Shown: positions 33,059-41,949 of the stretch, in pieces | Position numbering within the stretch: position 1 is the first letter of the stretch | Layout: the number at the start of each line of letters is the position of its first letter | NCBI GenBank assembly: GCA_949299135.1 | Contig: CASFZG010000008.1 | Span: forward strand, 1-57,755 | DNA length: 57,755 nt | Source: an uncultured Phascolarctobacterium sp. | GTDB lineage: Bacteria; Bacillota; Negativicutes; Acidaminococcales; Acidaminococcaceae | Direction: 5' to 3' | Position numbers and translations under genes: made by a program | The notes under the pieces: generated by a model | Seen by the model: only the letters and a program-made list of their open reading frames with translations | The model's database searches: none | Told to the model about the DNA's origin: nothing

Positions 33059-34165
33059 TTATACGTTAAAGCGGAACTCTACCACGTCGCCGTCCTGCAT
33101 AACGTAGTCCTTGCCTTCAAGGCGCACAAGGCCTTTATCGCGCGCCGCCGCCTTGCTGCCGCAAGCCACAAGGTCGTCGTAGGATACAATTTCGGCACGG
33201 ATAAAGCCGCGTTCAAAATCACTGTGGATTTTTCCTGCCGCCTGCGGTGCCTTGGTGCCCTGCTTAATCGTCCACGCGCGGCTTTCCGTTTCACCTGCGG
33301 TTAAATAGGTCATCAGGCCCAAAAGCTTAAAGCCCGCTTTGATTAAACGGTCAAGGCCGGTTTCTTCAAGCCCTGCCATTTCCAAAAACTCTTTGGCTTC
33401 GTCATCGGGCAGTTCGGCAATTTCCGATTCCATTTTAGCGGATACGGTAATCGTTTCCGCGCCTTCTTCGGCGGCGTATTTCATAACTGCCTGCACATGC
33501 GGGTTCTGTTCCGGCGTTGCCACTTCGTCTTCAGCGACGTTAGCCACATACAGCACCGGTTTCATCGTGAGCAAGTGCAGCTCGGTCAAAAATTCCTTTT
33601 CTTCATCGGTCAAGCCCAAACGGCGCGCCGGGATTGCTTCGCCCAAACCTTCCATAACTTTATCCAGCACGGCTTTTTCTACCGGCACTTTTTTATCGCC
33701 GGTTTTAAGCAGCTTAACAAGGCGTTCCTGGCGTTTTTCAACGGTTTCCATATCAGCCAGGCACAGCTCGGTGTTGATGATTTCAATATCGCGCAGCGGG
33801 TCGATGCTGCCTTCAACGTGGGTAATGTTGCCGTCTTCAAAGCAGCGCACAACCTGCGCAACAGCGTCTACCTCGCGGATATGCGCAAGGAATTTGTTGC
33901 CGAGTCCCTCGCCTTTGGACGCACCCTTAACCAGCCCTGCGATATCGACAAAGCGCATCGCCGCCGGTACAATCTTTTTGGATTTGAACATCTCGCCCAG
34001 CACATTTAAACGCGCGTCCGGCACATCTACAACGCCGACGTTCGGCTCAATGGTGCAGAACGGGTAGTTGGCCGCCTCCGCACCGGCCTTGGTAATAGCG
34101 TTAAACAAAGTGCTTTTGCCGACATTAGGCAGGCCGACAATACCTACTTCTAAATTTGTACTCAC
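33059..34165 (-). CDS. ychF: Redox-responsive ATPase YchF (Obg family)
   Basis: Universally conserved P-loop protein that binds ribosomes and prefers ATP to GTP. 368 residues: G1 motif GLPNVGKSTLFNAITK (10-25), G3 region DIAGLVKGASKGEGLGNKFL, a coiled-coil insertion around 130-200, and a C-terminal TGS domain (SRAWTIKQGTKAPQAAGKIH, then EGKDYVMQDGDVVEFRFNV). Length and ends are standard. It sits between phnX and the AEP transport operon, each with its own terminator, so it is a housekeeping gene interrupting the phosphonate cluster. Confidence 0.95.
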   Translation of the reverse strand: MSTNLEVGIVGLPNVGKSTLFNAITKAGAEAANYPFCTIEPNVGVVDVPDARLNVLGEMFKSKKIVPAAMRFVDIAGLVKGASKGEGLGNKFLAHIREVDAVAQVVRCFEDGNITHVEGSIDPLRDIEIINTELCLADMETVEKRQERLVKLLKTGDKKVPVEKAVLDKVMEGLGEAIPARRLGLTDEEKEFLTELHLLTMKPVLYVANVAEDEVATPEQNPHVQAVMKYAAEEGAETITVSAKMESEIAELPDDEAKEFLEMAGLEETGLDRLIKAGFKLLGLMTYLTAGETESRAWTIKQGTKAPQAAGKIHSDFERGFIRAEIVSYDDLVACGSKAAARDKGLVRLEGKDYVMQDGDVVEFRFNV

Positions 34166-34243
34166 ATCTATCGCTCCTTAGGTTTTCAATCTTACTATCT
34201 TATTATTTTACAATAATTACCGCTAAAAAGCAAAAGAAAGCGA

Positions 34244-34280
34244 TAAAAAGCCCCAAAGGAAAATCCTTCGGGGCTTTTTG
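34244..34280. terminator. Terminator between phnX and ychF
   Basis: Strong hairpin AAAAGCCCCAAAGGA...TCCTTCGGGGCTTTTT with A/T tracts on both sides. It ends the phnX transcript. Confidence 0.9.
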
Positions 34281-34303
34281 CCGTAAATTTATGCTGTTAA
34301 ATT

Positions 34304-35104
34304 TTATTTTGCAAGTTCGGCGTTGATTTTTGCAATAACTCCCGGCAGTCCGGTAATGTCTTCGATTACATAATCGGCGCCGGCTTCCATATAAGTCTTT
34401 CTTGCTTTTTCGTGCAGCTCTTTGCGTTCTGCTTCACTCAATGCATTATATTCTGCTTCGCTTAAACCAACCACACTGCTGCCTTTAATAATGCCGACAG
34501 ACCATGCACCTGCGTTTTTGCCTTCCAGAATATCCATTACGGTATCGCCTGCCTTAACAACCAGCTTCGGCGGATATACATTAAGCTGGCGCATGCATTC
34601 AAACACCATGAACGGGGTCGGGCGGCTGTATTCGGTAACGTCCGGCGTTACACAGCAATCAGGTTCATAGCCCTGCTTTTTGGCAACCGGCAGCACATAC
34701 TGCATAATCTCTGTGGTGTAACCGGTGGTAGAACCTATTTTTAATCCCATTTCTCTCAATTTATCAACGGTTTCCTTTACGCCGGGGATGAGTTTAGCAT
34801 ATTCGGCAACAACGGTACGCAGGTTTGCTTCAAAGCACTGATAAACTTCTTCGATATCGTCATCGTTCCAGCTGCGGCTGTAATTTTCCTGCCAAAGCTG
34901 CCTGCCTCTTTCGGTGCTGAGCATGCTGGTGATATGCGCTTTCTTTTCCATGCCCATCGGCGCGTTAATTTCGTCTTTGGTAAATACCAGGCCTTTCTGG
35001 CGGAAGGTTCTGTCGAAAACGTCAACCGGCGCCTGAGAACCGAAATCCGTCGTTGTGCCTGCCCAGTCGAATACTACTAATTTAATCTGCTGTTTTTCAG
35101 TCAT
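34304..35104 (-). CDS. phnX: Phosphonoacetaldehyde hydrolase (phosphonatase)
   Basis: HAD-superfamily enzyme that cleaves phosphonoacetaldehyde to acetaldehyde and phosphate, completing AEP breakdown after PhnW. 266 residues. The nucleophile motif is VVFDWAGTTTDFGSQAPVD, with the catalytic Asp near residue 14. The Schiff-base lysine lies in the cap domain (MGMEKKAHI, near 54). The second HAD lysine/Asp motifs are VVKAGDTVMDILEGKNAG. It has its own leader and terminator and is separated from the other AEP genes by ychF. Confidence 0.95.
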   Translation of the reverse strand: MTEKQQIKLVVFDWAGTTTDFGSQAPVDVFDRTFRQKGLVFTKDEINAPMGMEKKAHITSMLSTERGRQLWQENYSRSWNDDDIEEVYQCFEANLRTVVAEYAKLIPGVKETVDKLREMGLKIGSTTGYTTEIMQYVLPVAKKQGYEPDCCVTPDVTEYSRPTPFMVFECMRQLNVYPPKLVVKAGDTVMDILEGKNAGAWSVGIIKGSSVVGLSEAEYNALSEAERKELHEKARKTYMEAGADYVIEDITGLPGVIAKINAELAK

Positions 35105-35235
35105 TGGCTATTGCTCCTTTGTAAAGGTTTGTACCGTTTTATCATAGCTCAGGCAGGCGGGGCAAACAAGCAAATGCAGTTTAAGCGTTTTTAAAATCCG
35201 CGTAAAATCACGGCACCTCCCCAAAAATACGCAAA

Positions 35236-35262
35236 AAAAAAGCCCTTACGAGAAGGGCCAAA
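35236..35262 (-). terminator. Terminator of the LCP transcript
   Basis: Reverse-strand hairpin GCCCTTCTCGTAAGGGC followed by nine T residues, about 100 bp after the LCP stop. Apart from this, the 260 bp between the LCP and phnX genes show nothing clear. Confidence 0.85.
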
Positions 35263-35364
35263 TGAGGGGCTATTTGATGATTTAAGTATAACATCTTTAT
35301 CACTAATTAGCAAGGGGTAATTATAAAAAACTTTTAATTTTTGTTGCTTATGAAACAGTTTTGC

Positions 35365-36852
35365 TTATTTATAGTCTTTGCCGACGTAAACAATACCGTC
35401 AAAATCGGCACCGGGATTGCGGCTGATGCTCATGCCATGCACAAACGGCGCTTCCGTCAGGCGGGTTACTACGCGCCCGCTGGTTGTTGTTGAAACTATC
35501 AGCGTTTCCTCGCGTGCATTGCCGCTGCCGCCGTCCGTTACGCTCATGCCCATGCCTGCAAGGCGTTCTCGCGCACTGGCTGCTTTGGCGGGGTCGCCGC
35601 TGCAATCAATTACAACCACGCGGATAACGCCGCCGTAAGTCTGCTTGGGCGTTTCTTTTACAACGGGTGCTTCTTTGGCGGGTTCTTTAGCAGGTTCTTT
35701 GGGGCGTTCACCGGCAAATTCCTGTGCGGCGCGTTTAGCGCTGCGGCGGCTGTCGGTCTTTTTGCTTTCTTTAACAGCTTTCTTTTCAGCTTTTTCTTCT
35801 TCGCTGCCCTTTACCTGCTCTTTATCTTCGTCAGCCTTTTTGTCCTTATCTTCGTCCTCGTCGCTGTCAACGCCGTTCAGCTCGTCCTCAATCGCCTGTT
35901 TGGCGCGTTCAAGGTTACGCACATATTCGGCTTCCATGCGTTCTGCGCCGCGGCGGAAGCGGTCGGTCATCTGCGCGCCCTGCATTTCTGCCATCTGCTG
36001 GCGCAAATCGGTGATATCGGGAATCCAGTAGCTGATGCCGTCGATGTATTCCGGTAAACCGGGCACCGTCGCCGTTTGCAGCTTGCCGTGTTTTTCCATC
36101 ATGCCGTGCAGGGCCTGCGCCAAATCCATCATGTCGCCAAGGGAAAGGTCGGTGTCAATCATGTCATTGGCCTGTTTTACCAGCGCCGGCAGGTGCGAGA
36201 TAATCTCAACGGAAGTTACCTTATCGTAAACGGCGCGCAAAAATTTCTGCTGCCTGCGGATACGGCCGATATCGCCTTCATCATCGCGGTAGCGCACGTA
36301 CTGAATGGCTTTGTCGCCGTCCATGTGCTGCATACCGGGCGCAAGGTCAATGGTAAAGCCGTCCCACTCGTCGTAGTAGCTCATCGGCTTTTCAACTTCA
36401 ATATCCACGCCGCCGATAGCGTCCACCAGCCCTTTAAAACCGGTAAAGTCAATCATAACATAGTTGTTAATGCGGATGCCGAGCAGCTGTTCCGTGGTTT
36501 CCTGCGTCAGCTTGTGCCCGCCGAAGGCAAAGGCGTGGTTGATTTTATCCCAGCCGTAACCGGGGATTTTCACCCTCGTATCGCGCGGCACGGAAAGCAG
36601 CGAAACATTGTCCTCGTCCGTATCCAGCATCACCACAAACAGCGTATCGCTGCGCCCCGTATCTTCTTCGGAAGGGCGCTCGTCAACGCCAAGCACTACA
36701 ATGTTCTTTTTCAAGTCAAGGCGTTCTTCACGCGTTAAATTATCCAGCGGGCTTTCGTCGCCGCCGTCGATAAACGAATAAGACCAGTAGCTGGCCGCCG
36801 CAATTAAAATCAGCGCCAGCACCAGTATTTTTTTTACATGCGCTGTCAGCAA
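35365..36852 (-). CDS. LytR-CpsA-Psr family cell-wall ligase with LytR_C domain
   Basis: Membrane-anchored enzyme that attaches glycopolymers to peptidoglycan or a related acceptor. 495 residues: an N-terminal membrane helix (ILVLALILIAAASYW), then the LCP catalytic domain with VVLGVDERPSEEDTGRSDTL, LLSVPRDTRVKIPGYGWDKI, NHAFAFGG and QYVRYRDDEGDIGRIRRQQK. A highly charged Lys/Glu-rich linker (about 325-390) is followed by a C-terminal LytR_C domain (IRVVVIDCSGDPAKAASARE). The start is TTG at 36852 after AGAGGGGGAAG, overlapping the Nudix gene stop by 7 bp. A nearby GTG-type start would shorten only a few residues. Confidence 0.9.
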   Translation of the reverse strand: MLTAHVKKILVLALILIAAASYWSYSFIDGGDESPLDNLTREERLDLKKNIVVLGVDERPSEEDTGRSDTLFVVMLDTDEDNVSLLSVPRDTRVKIPGYGWDKINHAFAFGGHKLTQETTEQLLGIRINNYVMIDFTGFKGLVDAIGGVDIEVEKPMSYYDEWDGFTIDLAPGMQHMDGDKAIQYVRYRDDEGDIGRIRRQQKFLRAVYDKVTSVEIISHLPALVKQANDMIDTDLSLGDMMDLAQALHGMMEKHGKLQTATVPGLPEYIDGISYWIPDITDLRQQMAEMQGAQMTDRFRRGAERMEAEYVRNLERAKQAIEDELNGVDSDEDEDKDKKADEDKEQVKGSEEEKAEKKAVKESKKTDSRRSAKRAAQEFAGERPKEPAKEPAKEAPVVKETPKQTYGGVIRVVVIDCSGDPAKAASARERLAGMGMSVTDGGSGNAREETLIVSTTTSGRVVTRLTEAPFVHGMSISRNPGADFDGIVYVGKDYK

Positions 36853-37514
36853 GATGCTTCCCCCTCTAACGCCGCTTTAAGCTGTGCGGCAAACCTGTTT
36901 AAAAATCCGTGCAGAATACGCGCCGTCAAACCCCAGATTACGTGCCCGCCGTATTCGTAAAAATAAACGCTGTAACCTTTGCGCTTGCGCCATTCGCGCG
37001 GCTGGCGCGGAAGCAGGTCAAACGGAAAATCGTCGCCCGCCTTGTTGGCCAGTTCCATATGTGCCACGCGCGGCGGATTATTAAGCAAAAACGCCAGCGG
37101 CACGGTAAAAATTTCGTCCACTTCGTCTTTGTTAAAATTAATTTTGTTGATGTCTTTAATGCAGCCCACATAGGGGTGGATAATCGGACCCATGTGCGTT
37201 ACAAGGTAGTTCAGCCCACCAATCAGCTGTACGCCGTCCGCGTCAAGCCCCAGCTCCTCGCAGGTTTCGCGCAGTGCCGTTGCCGCAAAGCTGTCGTCGC
37301 TGCATTCCGCCCTGCCACCGGGAAAGCACACATCACCCGGCTGCCAGCCAAGCTTTGCCGCCCTTACTTCAAACAATACGCTGATGCCGTCCGGTGTGTT
37401 GACCAAAGGCAAAAGCACGGCGGCGTCCCATAAATTATCATCGCGGTCAGGTTCAGGCTCGCGCCCGCGCAACCCGTTTTCTATTGTCGCGGCAAGTCTT
37501 TCCAGCGCTTCCAT
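36846..37514 (-). CDS. Nudix hydrolase, CoA-pyrophosphatase type (NudL-like)
   Basis: Predicted to cleave CoA or its derivatives to phosphopantetheine and 3',5'-ADP. 222 residues. The CoA-associated motif precedes the Nudix box (AKLGWQPGDVCFPGGRAE). The Nudix helix is SFAATALRETCEELGLD, with REXXEE-type residues present. The first Glu expected in the loop reads Asp. The gene overlaps the LCP start and is probably co-transcribed with it. Confidence 0.88.
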   Translation of the reverse strand: MEALERLAATIENGLRGREPEPDRDDNLWDAAVLLPLVNTPDGISVLFEVRAAKLGWQPGDVCFPGGRAECSDDSFAATALRETCEELGLDADGVQLIGGLNYLVTHMGPIIHPYVGCIKDINKINFNKDEVDEIFTVPLAFLLNNPPRVAHMELANKAGDDFPFDLLPRQPREWRKRKGYSVYFYEYGGHVIWGLTARILHGFLNRFAAQLKAALEGEASC

Positions 37515-37596
37515 AAACTACCTCTTTTCCATACTTAACTATTTTTCTGCGCATGGCGGTATTTTCCTGCTTTGGCGTTTGTAAATTCACTGTGAA

Positions 37597-37626
37597 ATAA
37601 AAAGACGGTATGCCGCCATACCGCCT
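37597..37626 (-). terminator. Terminator after the liv-CBS-DUF951 run
   Basis: Reverse-strand hairpin GGCGGTATGGCGGCATACCGTC followed by TTTTT, just past the DUF951 stop. Confidence 0.8.
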
Positions 37627-37632
37627 TTATCG

Positions 37633-37833
37633 TCATTTTTCAGCTCCTGCCGTAACAATTGCTTTTACGGCTTTTTCAAATTTGGGGCGCGCCAGCATTA
37701 CAAAATGCCCGCAGCCGCGGCACTTAATGCCAAAGTCCATGCCCGTGCGCAAAATTTCCCATTCATAGCTGCCGCACGGGTGGGGCTTTTTCATTTTTAC
37801 CACGTCGCCCACCTTAAAGCTTTTCGGTTCCAT
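37633..37833 (-). CDS. DUF951 protein
   Basis: 66 residues, starting with FKVGDVVKMKKPHPCGSYEW and ending in a basic tail. It has paired Cys-containing turns (HPCGSYEW and IKCRGCGH), suggesting a small zinc-binding fold. DUF951 proteins are common in Firmicutes and their function is unknown. It begins directly after the CBS-ACT gene stop and is the last gene of that transcript. Confidence 0.88.
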   Translation of the reverse strand: MEPKSFKVGDVVKMKKPHPCGSYEWEILRTGMDFGIKCRGCGHFVMLARPKFEKAVKAIVTAGAEK

Positions 37834-37834
37834 C

Positions 37835-38494
37835 TCAGCCTCTGCTTTTTACGTTGGTAATATCGGTTACATAGTAGCCTGCTTCACGCAGCTGCTCGAT
37901 GATTTCCAAACCTTTGCCGCCCAGCTCCGCGCGGATGGTAAGCTCGGTTTTCACATCGGTTTCCGGTTTTGCCACAATGCTGATAATGTTGATGCCGTTG
38001 TCGCGGAACATTGCGCCGATATCGGCGATAACGCCCACTTTATCGGTAACGTCGATGGTGATACGGGTACTGGTGCGTGCCAGGCCCATAATATCAACAA
38101 ACGCGCGGAAAATATCGCTGTCGGTAATAATGCCGCACAGTTTGTTTTCGTCGTTAACTACCGGCAAAGCGTTGATTTTGTTTTTGTACAGCATGTAGGC
38201 TGCATCCTCAACGCCGCTGTCCTCGTGTACGGTGATGACGTTTTTGGTCATAACGTCGTGTACTTTCAGCTTGCCCAGAAGGTAGTTGGCTTCGTAGCGG
38301 GAAAGCGTCGTAGCGTCAGTCGGGGAAGTACGGCTTACGTCGGCGTCGGTAATAATGCCGCGCACACGGTTAATGTCGTCCACAACGGGCAGGCGGCGCT
38401 TATCGGTGCTGCGCATAAGCTCCCTTACTTCCAGCATGTTTTTATCTTCGCTCGTGGTAATAACGTCTTTGGTCATAAACTCTTTAACTAACAT
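37835..38494 (-). CDS. CBS-pair and ACT domain protein
   Basis: Probable ligand-sensing protein. 220 residues: a CBS pair (MLVKEFMTKDVITTSEDKN to FRAFVDIMGL) that usually binds adenine nucleotides, followed by a C-terminal ACT domain (ITIDVTDKVGVIADIGAMFR) typical of amino-acid sensing. The ATG at 38494 has GGAGGATTTGTT upstream; a longer open frame to 38599 runs into livF and is ignored. Its place 19 bp after livF suggests a sensor for branched-chain amino acids or nucleotide charge linked to the transporter. This is inference from position. Confidence 0.85.
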   Translation of the reverse strand: MLVKEFMTKDVITTSEDKNMLEVRELMRSTDKRRLPVVDDINRVRGIITDADVSRTSPTDATTLSRYEANYLLGKLKVHDVMTKNVITVHEDSGVEDAAYMLYKNKINALPVVNDENKLCGIITDSDIFRAFVDIMGLARTSTRITIDVTDKVGVIADIGAMFRDNGINIISIVAKPETDVKTELTIRAELGGKGLEIIEQLREAGYYVTDITNVKSRG

Positions 38495-38513
38495 AACAAA
38501 TCCTCCTCCGGCA

Positions 38514-39218
38514 TCAGCCGCCCAGATATGCTTTGCGGACCGCTTCGCTGCTTGCCAGCTCCTGCGCAGTGCCTGCCAGCGCAATGCGCCCGGTTTCAAG
38601 CACGTATGCCTTATCGGCGATGGACAGCGCCATGTTGGCGTTCTGTTCTACCAGCAGCACGGTTGTTCCGCTTTCGTTTATTTCTTTTATTATATTAAAA
38701 ATTTCCTTAACAAGCAACGGGGCAAGGCCCATAGAAGGTTCGTCCAGAAGGAGCAGGCGCGGACGGCTCATCAGCGCGCGCCCCATAGCAAGCATCTGCT
38801 GCTCGCCGCCGGAAAGCGTACCGGCAACCTGCGTTTTACGTTCCAGAAGGCGCGGGAATTTCTGGAAAATTTTATCCATATCTTCGGCAATGCCTGCCTT
38901 GTCGCTGCGCAGGTAAGCGCCCAGCTCAAGGTTTTCCATAACCGTCATGTTGGCAAAAACGTGGCGGCCTTCAGGCACCTGGCACAGCCCCATGCCGACG
39001 ATTTTATGCGCCGCCATGCCGGTAATGTCGGTGTCTTCAAAAACAATGCTGCCGTTTTTCGGCTTGATTAAACCGGAAATGGTATGCAGCGTTGTGCTTT
39101 TGCCCGCACCGTTGGAGCCGATAAGGGTAACGATTTCCCCGTCCGGCACTTCAAGGCTGACATCCTTAATGGCGTGGATGGCACCATAGTATACATCAAG
39201 ATTGCTGACCTTTAACAT
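38514..39218 (-). CDS. livF: Branched-chain amino-acid ABC transporter ATPase LivF
   Basis: One of two ATPases powering Liv import. 234 residues: Walker A IGSNGAGKSTTLHTISGL, Q loop, signature TLSGGEQQMLAMGRALMSRP, Walker B LLLLDEPSMGLAPLLVKEIF and H loop VEQNANMAL. The sequence GEQQMLAMGRAL is typical of LivF rather than LivG. Its stop and the following gene are close, and its start codon overlaps the livG stop region. Confidence 0.95.
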   Translation of the reverse strand: MLKVSNLDVYYGAIHAIKDVSLEVPDGEIVTLIGSNGAGKSTTLHTISGLIKPKNGSIVFEDTDITGMAAHKIVGMGLCQVPEGRHVFANMTVMENLELGAYLRSDKAGIAEDMDKIFQKFPRLLERKTQVAGTLSGGEQQMLAMGRALMSRPRLLLLDEPSMGLAPLLVKEIFNIIKEINESGTTVLLVEQNANMALSIADKAYVLETGRIALAGTAQELASSEAVRKAYLGG

Positions 39219-39988
39219 TACAGTACCTCCTCGCCCAAATATGCTTCGATAACGCGCTTGTTATGCTTGATTTCGTCCGGCGTGCCGTTGGCGATGCACA
39301 GCCCGTATTCCAAAACGTAAATGCGTTCGCACACGCCCATAACAAGACCCATATCGTGTTCAATCAAAAGGATTGCCAAATCAAATTTTTCGCGTATCCA
39401 GCGGATAAGCTCCATCAGTTCTTTCGTTTCCTGCGGGTTCATGCCTGCCGCCGGTTCGTCCAAAAGCAAAAGCTTCGGGCCGGTTGCCAGCGCACGCGCA
39501 ATTTCCAGACGGCGCTGCTCGCCGTAAGGCAGGTTTTTGGCAAGTTCGTCCGCCTTGTCTTCCAGATGGAAAATTTTCAGCAAATCCATTGCCATTTCGG
39601 TAATTTTGTCTTCCTCGTCAAAATAACGCCCGAAGCGGCCGATTGCTTCAACCAAACCGTATTTAACGTGCATGTTGTAGGCAACCTTTACGTTGTCGAT
39701 AACGGAAAGCTCAGAGAACAGGCGGATATTCTGGAAGGTACGCGCCATGCCCAGCTGCGTTACCTGATAGGATTTTTTGCCGCTGGTTTTGGTGCCGTTA
39801 AAAATAATCTCGCCTTCGGTCGGCGTATAAACGCCGGTAATCATGTTAAACGCCGTTGTTTTACCGGCGCCGTTAGGGCCGATAAGGCCAATCAGCTCGC
39901 CCTTGTTAATCGTCATGCTGAAGTTGGAGACGGCACGCAAACCGCCGAAAACCATGGAAATATCATTTACTTTCAGCAGTTCTTCCAT
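39218..39988 (-). CDS. livG: Branched-chain amino-acid ABC transporter ATPase LivG
   Basis: Second ATPase of the Liv transporter. 256 residues: FGGLRAVSNFSMTINKGEL, Walker A GPNGAGKTTAFNMITGV, signature NLPYGEQRRLEIARALATGP, Walker B LLLLDEPAAGMNPQETKEL and H loop IEHDMGLVMGVCERIYVLEY. The NLPYGEQRRLEIARAL motif is the LivG hallmark. The ATG at 39988 follows GGGAGGTGGCAAAG and lies 26 bp inside the livM end. Confidence 0.95.
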   Translation of the reverse strand: MEELLKVNDISMVFGGLRAVSNFSMTINKGELIGLIGPNGAGKTTAFNMITGVYTPTEGEIIFNGTKTSGKKSYQVTQLGMARTFQNIRLFSELSVIDNVKVAYNMHVKYGLVEAIGRFGRYFDEEDKITEMAMDLLKIFHLEDKADELAKNLPYGEQRRLEIARALATGPKLLLLDEPAAGMNPQETKELMELIRWIREKFDLAILLIEHDMGLVMGVCERIYVLEYGLCIANGTPDEIKHNKRVIEAYLGEEVL

Positions 39989-40922
39989 CTTTGCCACCTC
40001 CCAGTCCAAACATCTTCATGCTCAATTCCTTATTGCCAAACAGCCCCTGCGGACGGTGCAGCATCAGGACAATCATCGTTGCGGAATAAATAATCATGCG
40101 CCATTCCGGATATTCCGCAAGGTAAGCTGAAATAAAGGTCAGCAGCACCGCGCCGGTGATGGAACCGGTCATGGAGCCGAGGCCGCCCAGAACAACCATC
40201 GTTAAAATATCGAAGGAGCGCATAAAGGTAAAGGACGCCGGATGCGCAATATAGAAATAATGCGAGAACAATACGCCCGCCGTGCCCGCAAAGGCAGCGC
40301 CCAGCGTAAACGCCATTACCTTGTATTTGGTAGTGTCGATGCCCATGGTATCCGCAGCAATTTCGTTCTCGCGGATAGCAAGGCAGCAGCGCCCATAGGA
40401 CGAATTTTTAAAGTTCTTGATAAAGAAGATTACGAAAATCATAATCCAGAACACCCATGCAAAGGTGGTAAAACGGGGGATGCCCATCAAACCGGAAGCG
40501 CCGCCCACATAGTCGATGTTCAGGATGCAGATACGGATAATTTCGCCAAGACCCAAAGTTGCAATGGCAAGATAGTCGCCGTTAAGCCTTAAAGTCGGCA
40601 GGCCGATTAAAAAGCCTAAAAAGCCTGCGGCAACGGTGCCAACAACAAGCGCAACCTCAAACGGGAAGCCCAGCTTAACCGTCATAATAGCGCCGGTGTA
40701 AGCGCCGACAGCCAAAAATCCGGCATGGCCGATGGAGAACTGGCCGGTGTAGCCGTTGATAAGGTTAAGGCTGACCGCCAGAATAATGTTAATACAGATA
40801 AGAACGATATTCAGTTCCCAGAACGGGCCGATGATTTCAGCAAACAAAAGACCCTGCACTGCGGCGAACAAAATGGCGCAGGCTACTATTCTTTTTAAAT
40901 CTGATTTGCGGAGAATATTCAT
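39963..40922 (-). CDS. livM: Branched-chain amino-acid ABC transporter permease LivM
   Basis: Integral membrane permease of the Liv system. About 320 residues with eight or more membrane helices. Typical LivM segments are LNLINGYTGQFSIGHAGFLA, GLPTLRLNGDYLAIATLGLG and the cytoplasmic loop CLAIRENEIAADTMGIDTTK. The ATG at 40922 follows AGGTGGCAGCT; a GTG three codons earlier is an alternative. It is closely linked to livH upstream (9-bp gap). Confidence 0.93.
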   Translation of the reverse strand: MNILRKSDLKRIVACAILFAAVQGLLFAEIIGPFWELNIVLICINIILAVSLNLINGYTGQFSIGHAGFLAVGAYTGAIMTVKLGFPFEVALVVGTVAAGFLGFLIGLPTLRLNGDYLAIATLGLGEIIRICILNIDYVGGASGLMGIPRFTTFAWVFWIMIFVIFFIKNFKNSSYGRCCLAIRENEIAADTMGIDTTKYKVMAFTLGAAFAGTAGVLFSHYFYIAHPASFTFMRSFDILTMVVLGGLGSMTGSITGAVLLTFISAYLAEYPEWRMIIYSATMIVLMLHRPQGLFGNKELSMKMFGLGGGKDGRTAESK

Positions 40923-40931
40923 AGCTGCCAC

Positions 40932-41828
40932 CTACACTTTCTCGCGTACATTCTTGCCGAAAATGCCGGCAGGCTTGTACAGAAGAATGATAATCAAAAT
41001 GCCGAAGGCCGCCGCGTCACGGAACGTGGAAGAAATAAAGCCGCTGACCATGGCCTCTACAACGCCGAGGATAATGCCGCCGACCATTGCGCCCGGGATA
41101 ATGCCAATACCGCCGAGAACTGCGGCAACGAAGGCTTTAATGCCCGGTACCATGCCCATCAGGGGGTCGATAGAGTTATAGTAAATGCCGACCAGCACGC
41201 CGCCTGCTGCTGCAAGGGCAGAGCCCAGCGCGAAGGTTGCGGAAATAACGCGGTCGATGTTAATGCCCATCAGGCGGGCAGCATCAGTATCGAAGGATAC
41301 GGCACGCATGGCCTTGCCGATTTTGGTGTACTGCACGATGTAAGTTAAAATAGCCATTAAGATAATTGCACTTACAAGAATAACAATCTGCTGGCTGTTA
41401 ACTACCAGCGGACCGAAATGATAAACATCGGCAGCAAATACAGCCGGGAAAGTACGCGGCTGCGGAGAGGCAATCAGCATCATGCCATATTCAAGCAAAA
41501 ACGAAACACCGATAGCGGTAATCAAAATGGCAATACGCGGTGCGTTGCGCATCGGGCGGTAAGCAATACGCTCGATAATGATACCGGCAATGGCCGCGCC
41601 AACCATGGCAAAAATAATCGCCGGCACAAACGAAAAGCCCAGCATCGTGGTAGCCACAAAACCGAAATACGCGCCCAGCATGTAAATATCGCCGTGGGCA
41701 AAGTTTATCAGCTTCAGGATGCCGTAAATCATGGTATAGCCAAGGGCAATCAGCGCGTAAATACTGCCCAGCGAGATACCGTTAATCAGCTGCTGCAAAA
41801 ACTGGTGCAGAAGCGAACCCATATCCAT
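40932..41828 (-). CDS. livH: Branched-chain amino-acid ABC transporter permease LivH
   Basis: Partner permease to LivM. 298 residues, all membrane-spanning. The family motifs are INGISLGSIYALIALGYTMI, KLINFAHGDIYMLGAYFGFV and the EAA-like loop KAMRAVSFDTDAARLMGINI. The ATG at 41828 follows GGGAGGAAATTTT; the longer open frame to 41843 includes the ribosome-binding site. It is the first of the four downstream liv genes, preceded by an RNA hairpin that separates it from the binding-protein genes. Confidence 0.94.
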   Translation of the reverse strand: MDMGSLLHQFLQQLINGISLGSIYALIALGYTMIYGILKLINFAHGDIYMLGAYFGFVATTMLGFSFVPAIIFAMVGAAIAGIIIERIAYRPMRNAPRIAILITAIGVSFLLEYGMMLIASPQPRTFPAVFAADVYHFGPLVVNSQQIVILVSAIILMAILTYIVQYTKIGKAMRAVSFDTDAARLMGINIDRVISATFALGSALAAAGGVLVGIYYNSIDPLMGMVPGIKAFVAAVLGGIGIIPGAMVGGIILGVVEAMVSGFISSTFRDAAAFGILIIILLYKPAGIFGKNVREKV

Positions 41829-41893
41829 AAAATTTCCTCCCATTCACAAATTTAAGCCTGCCGCGCCGTGGCAGGCGCTTTAAGCAAAATAAC

Positions 41894-41922
41894 GAAAGGC
41901 TGTGGCCAAACCGCAGCCTTTC
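41894..41922 (-). terminator. Hairpin between binding-protein and permease genes
   Basis: The strong stem GAAAGGCTG...CAGCCTTTC lies between livJ and livH. The following T tract is weak, so it probably stops part of the transcription and stabilises the binding-protein message, giving more binding protein than permease. Confidence 0.6.
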
Positions 41923-41949
41923 TGTTAAAACAAAATAATTTATTGGTTA

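Noticed and set aside
39263-40093. Plus-strand open frame of 276 codons
   Set aside because: Antisense to livG and livM, both of which have complete family motifs.
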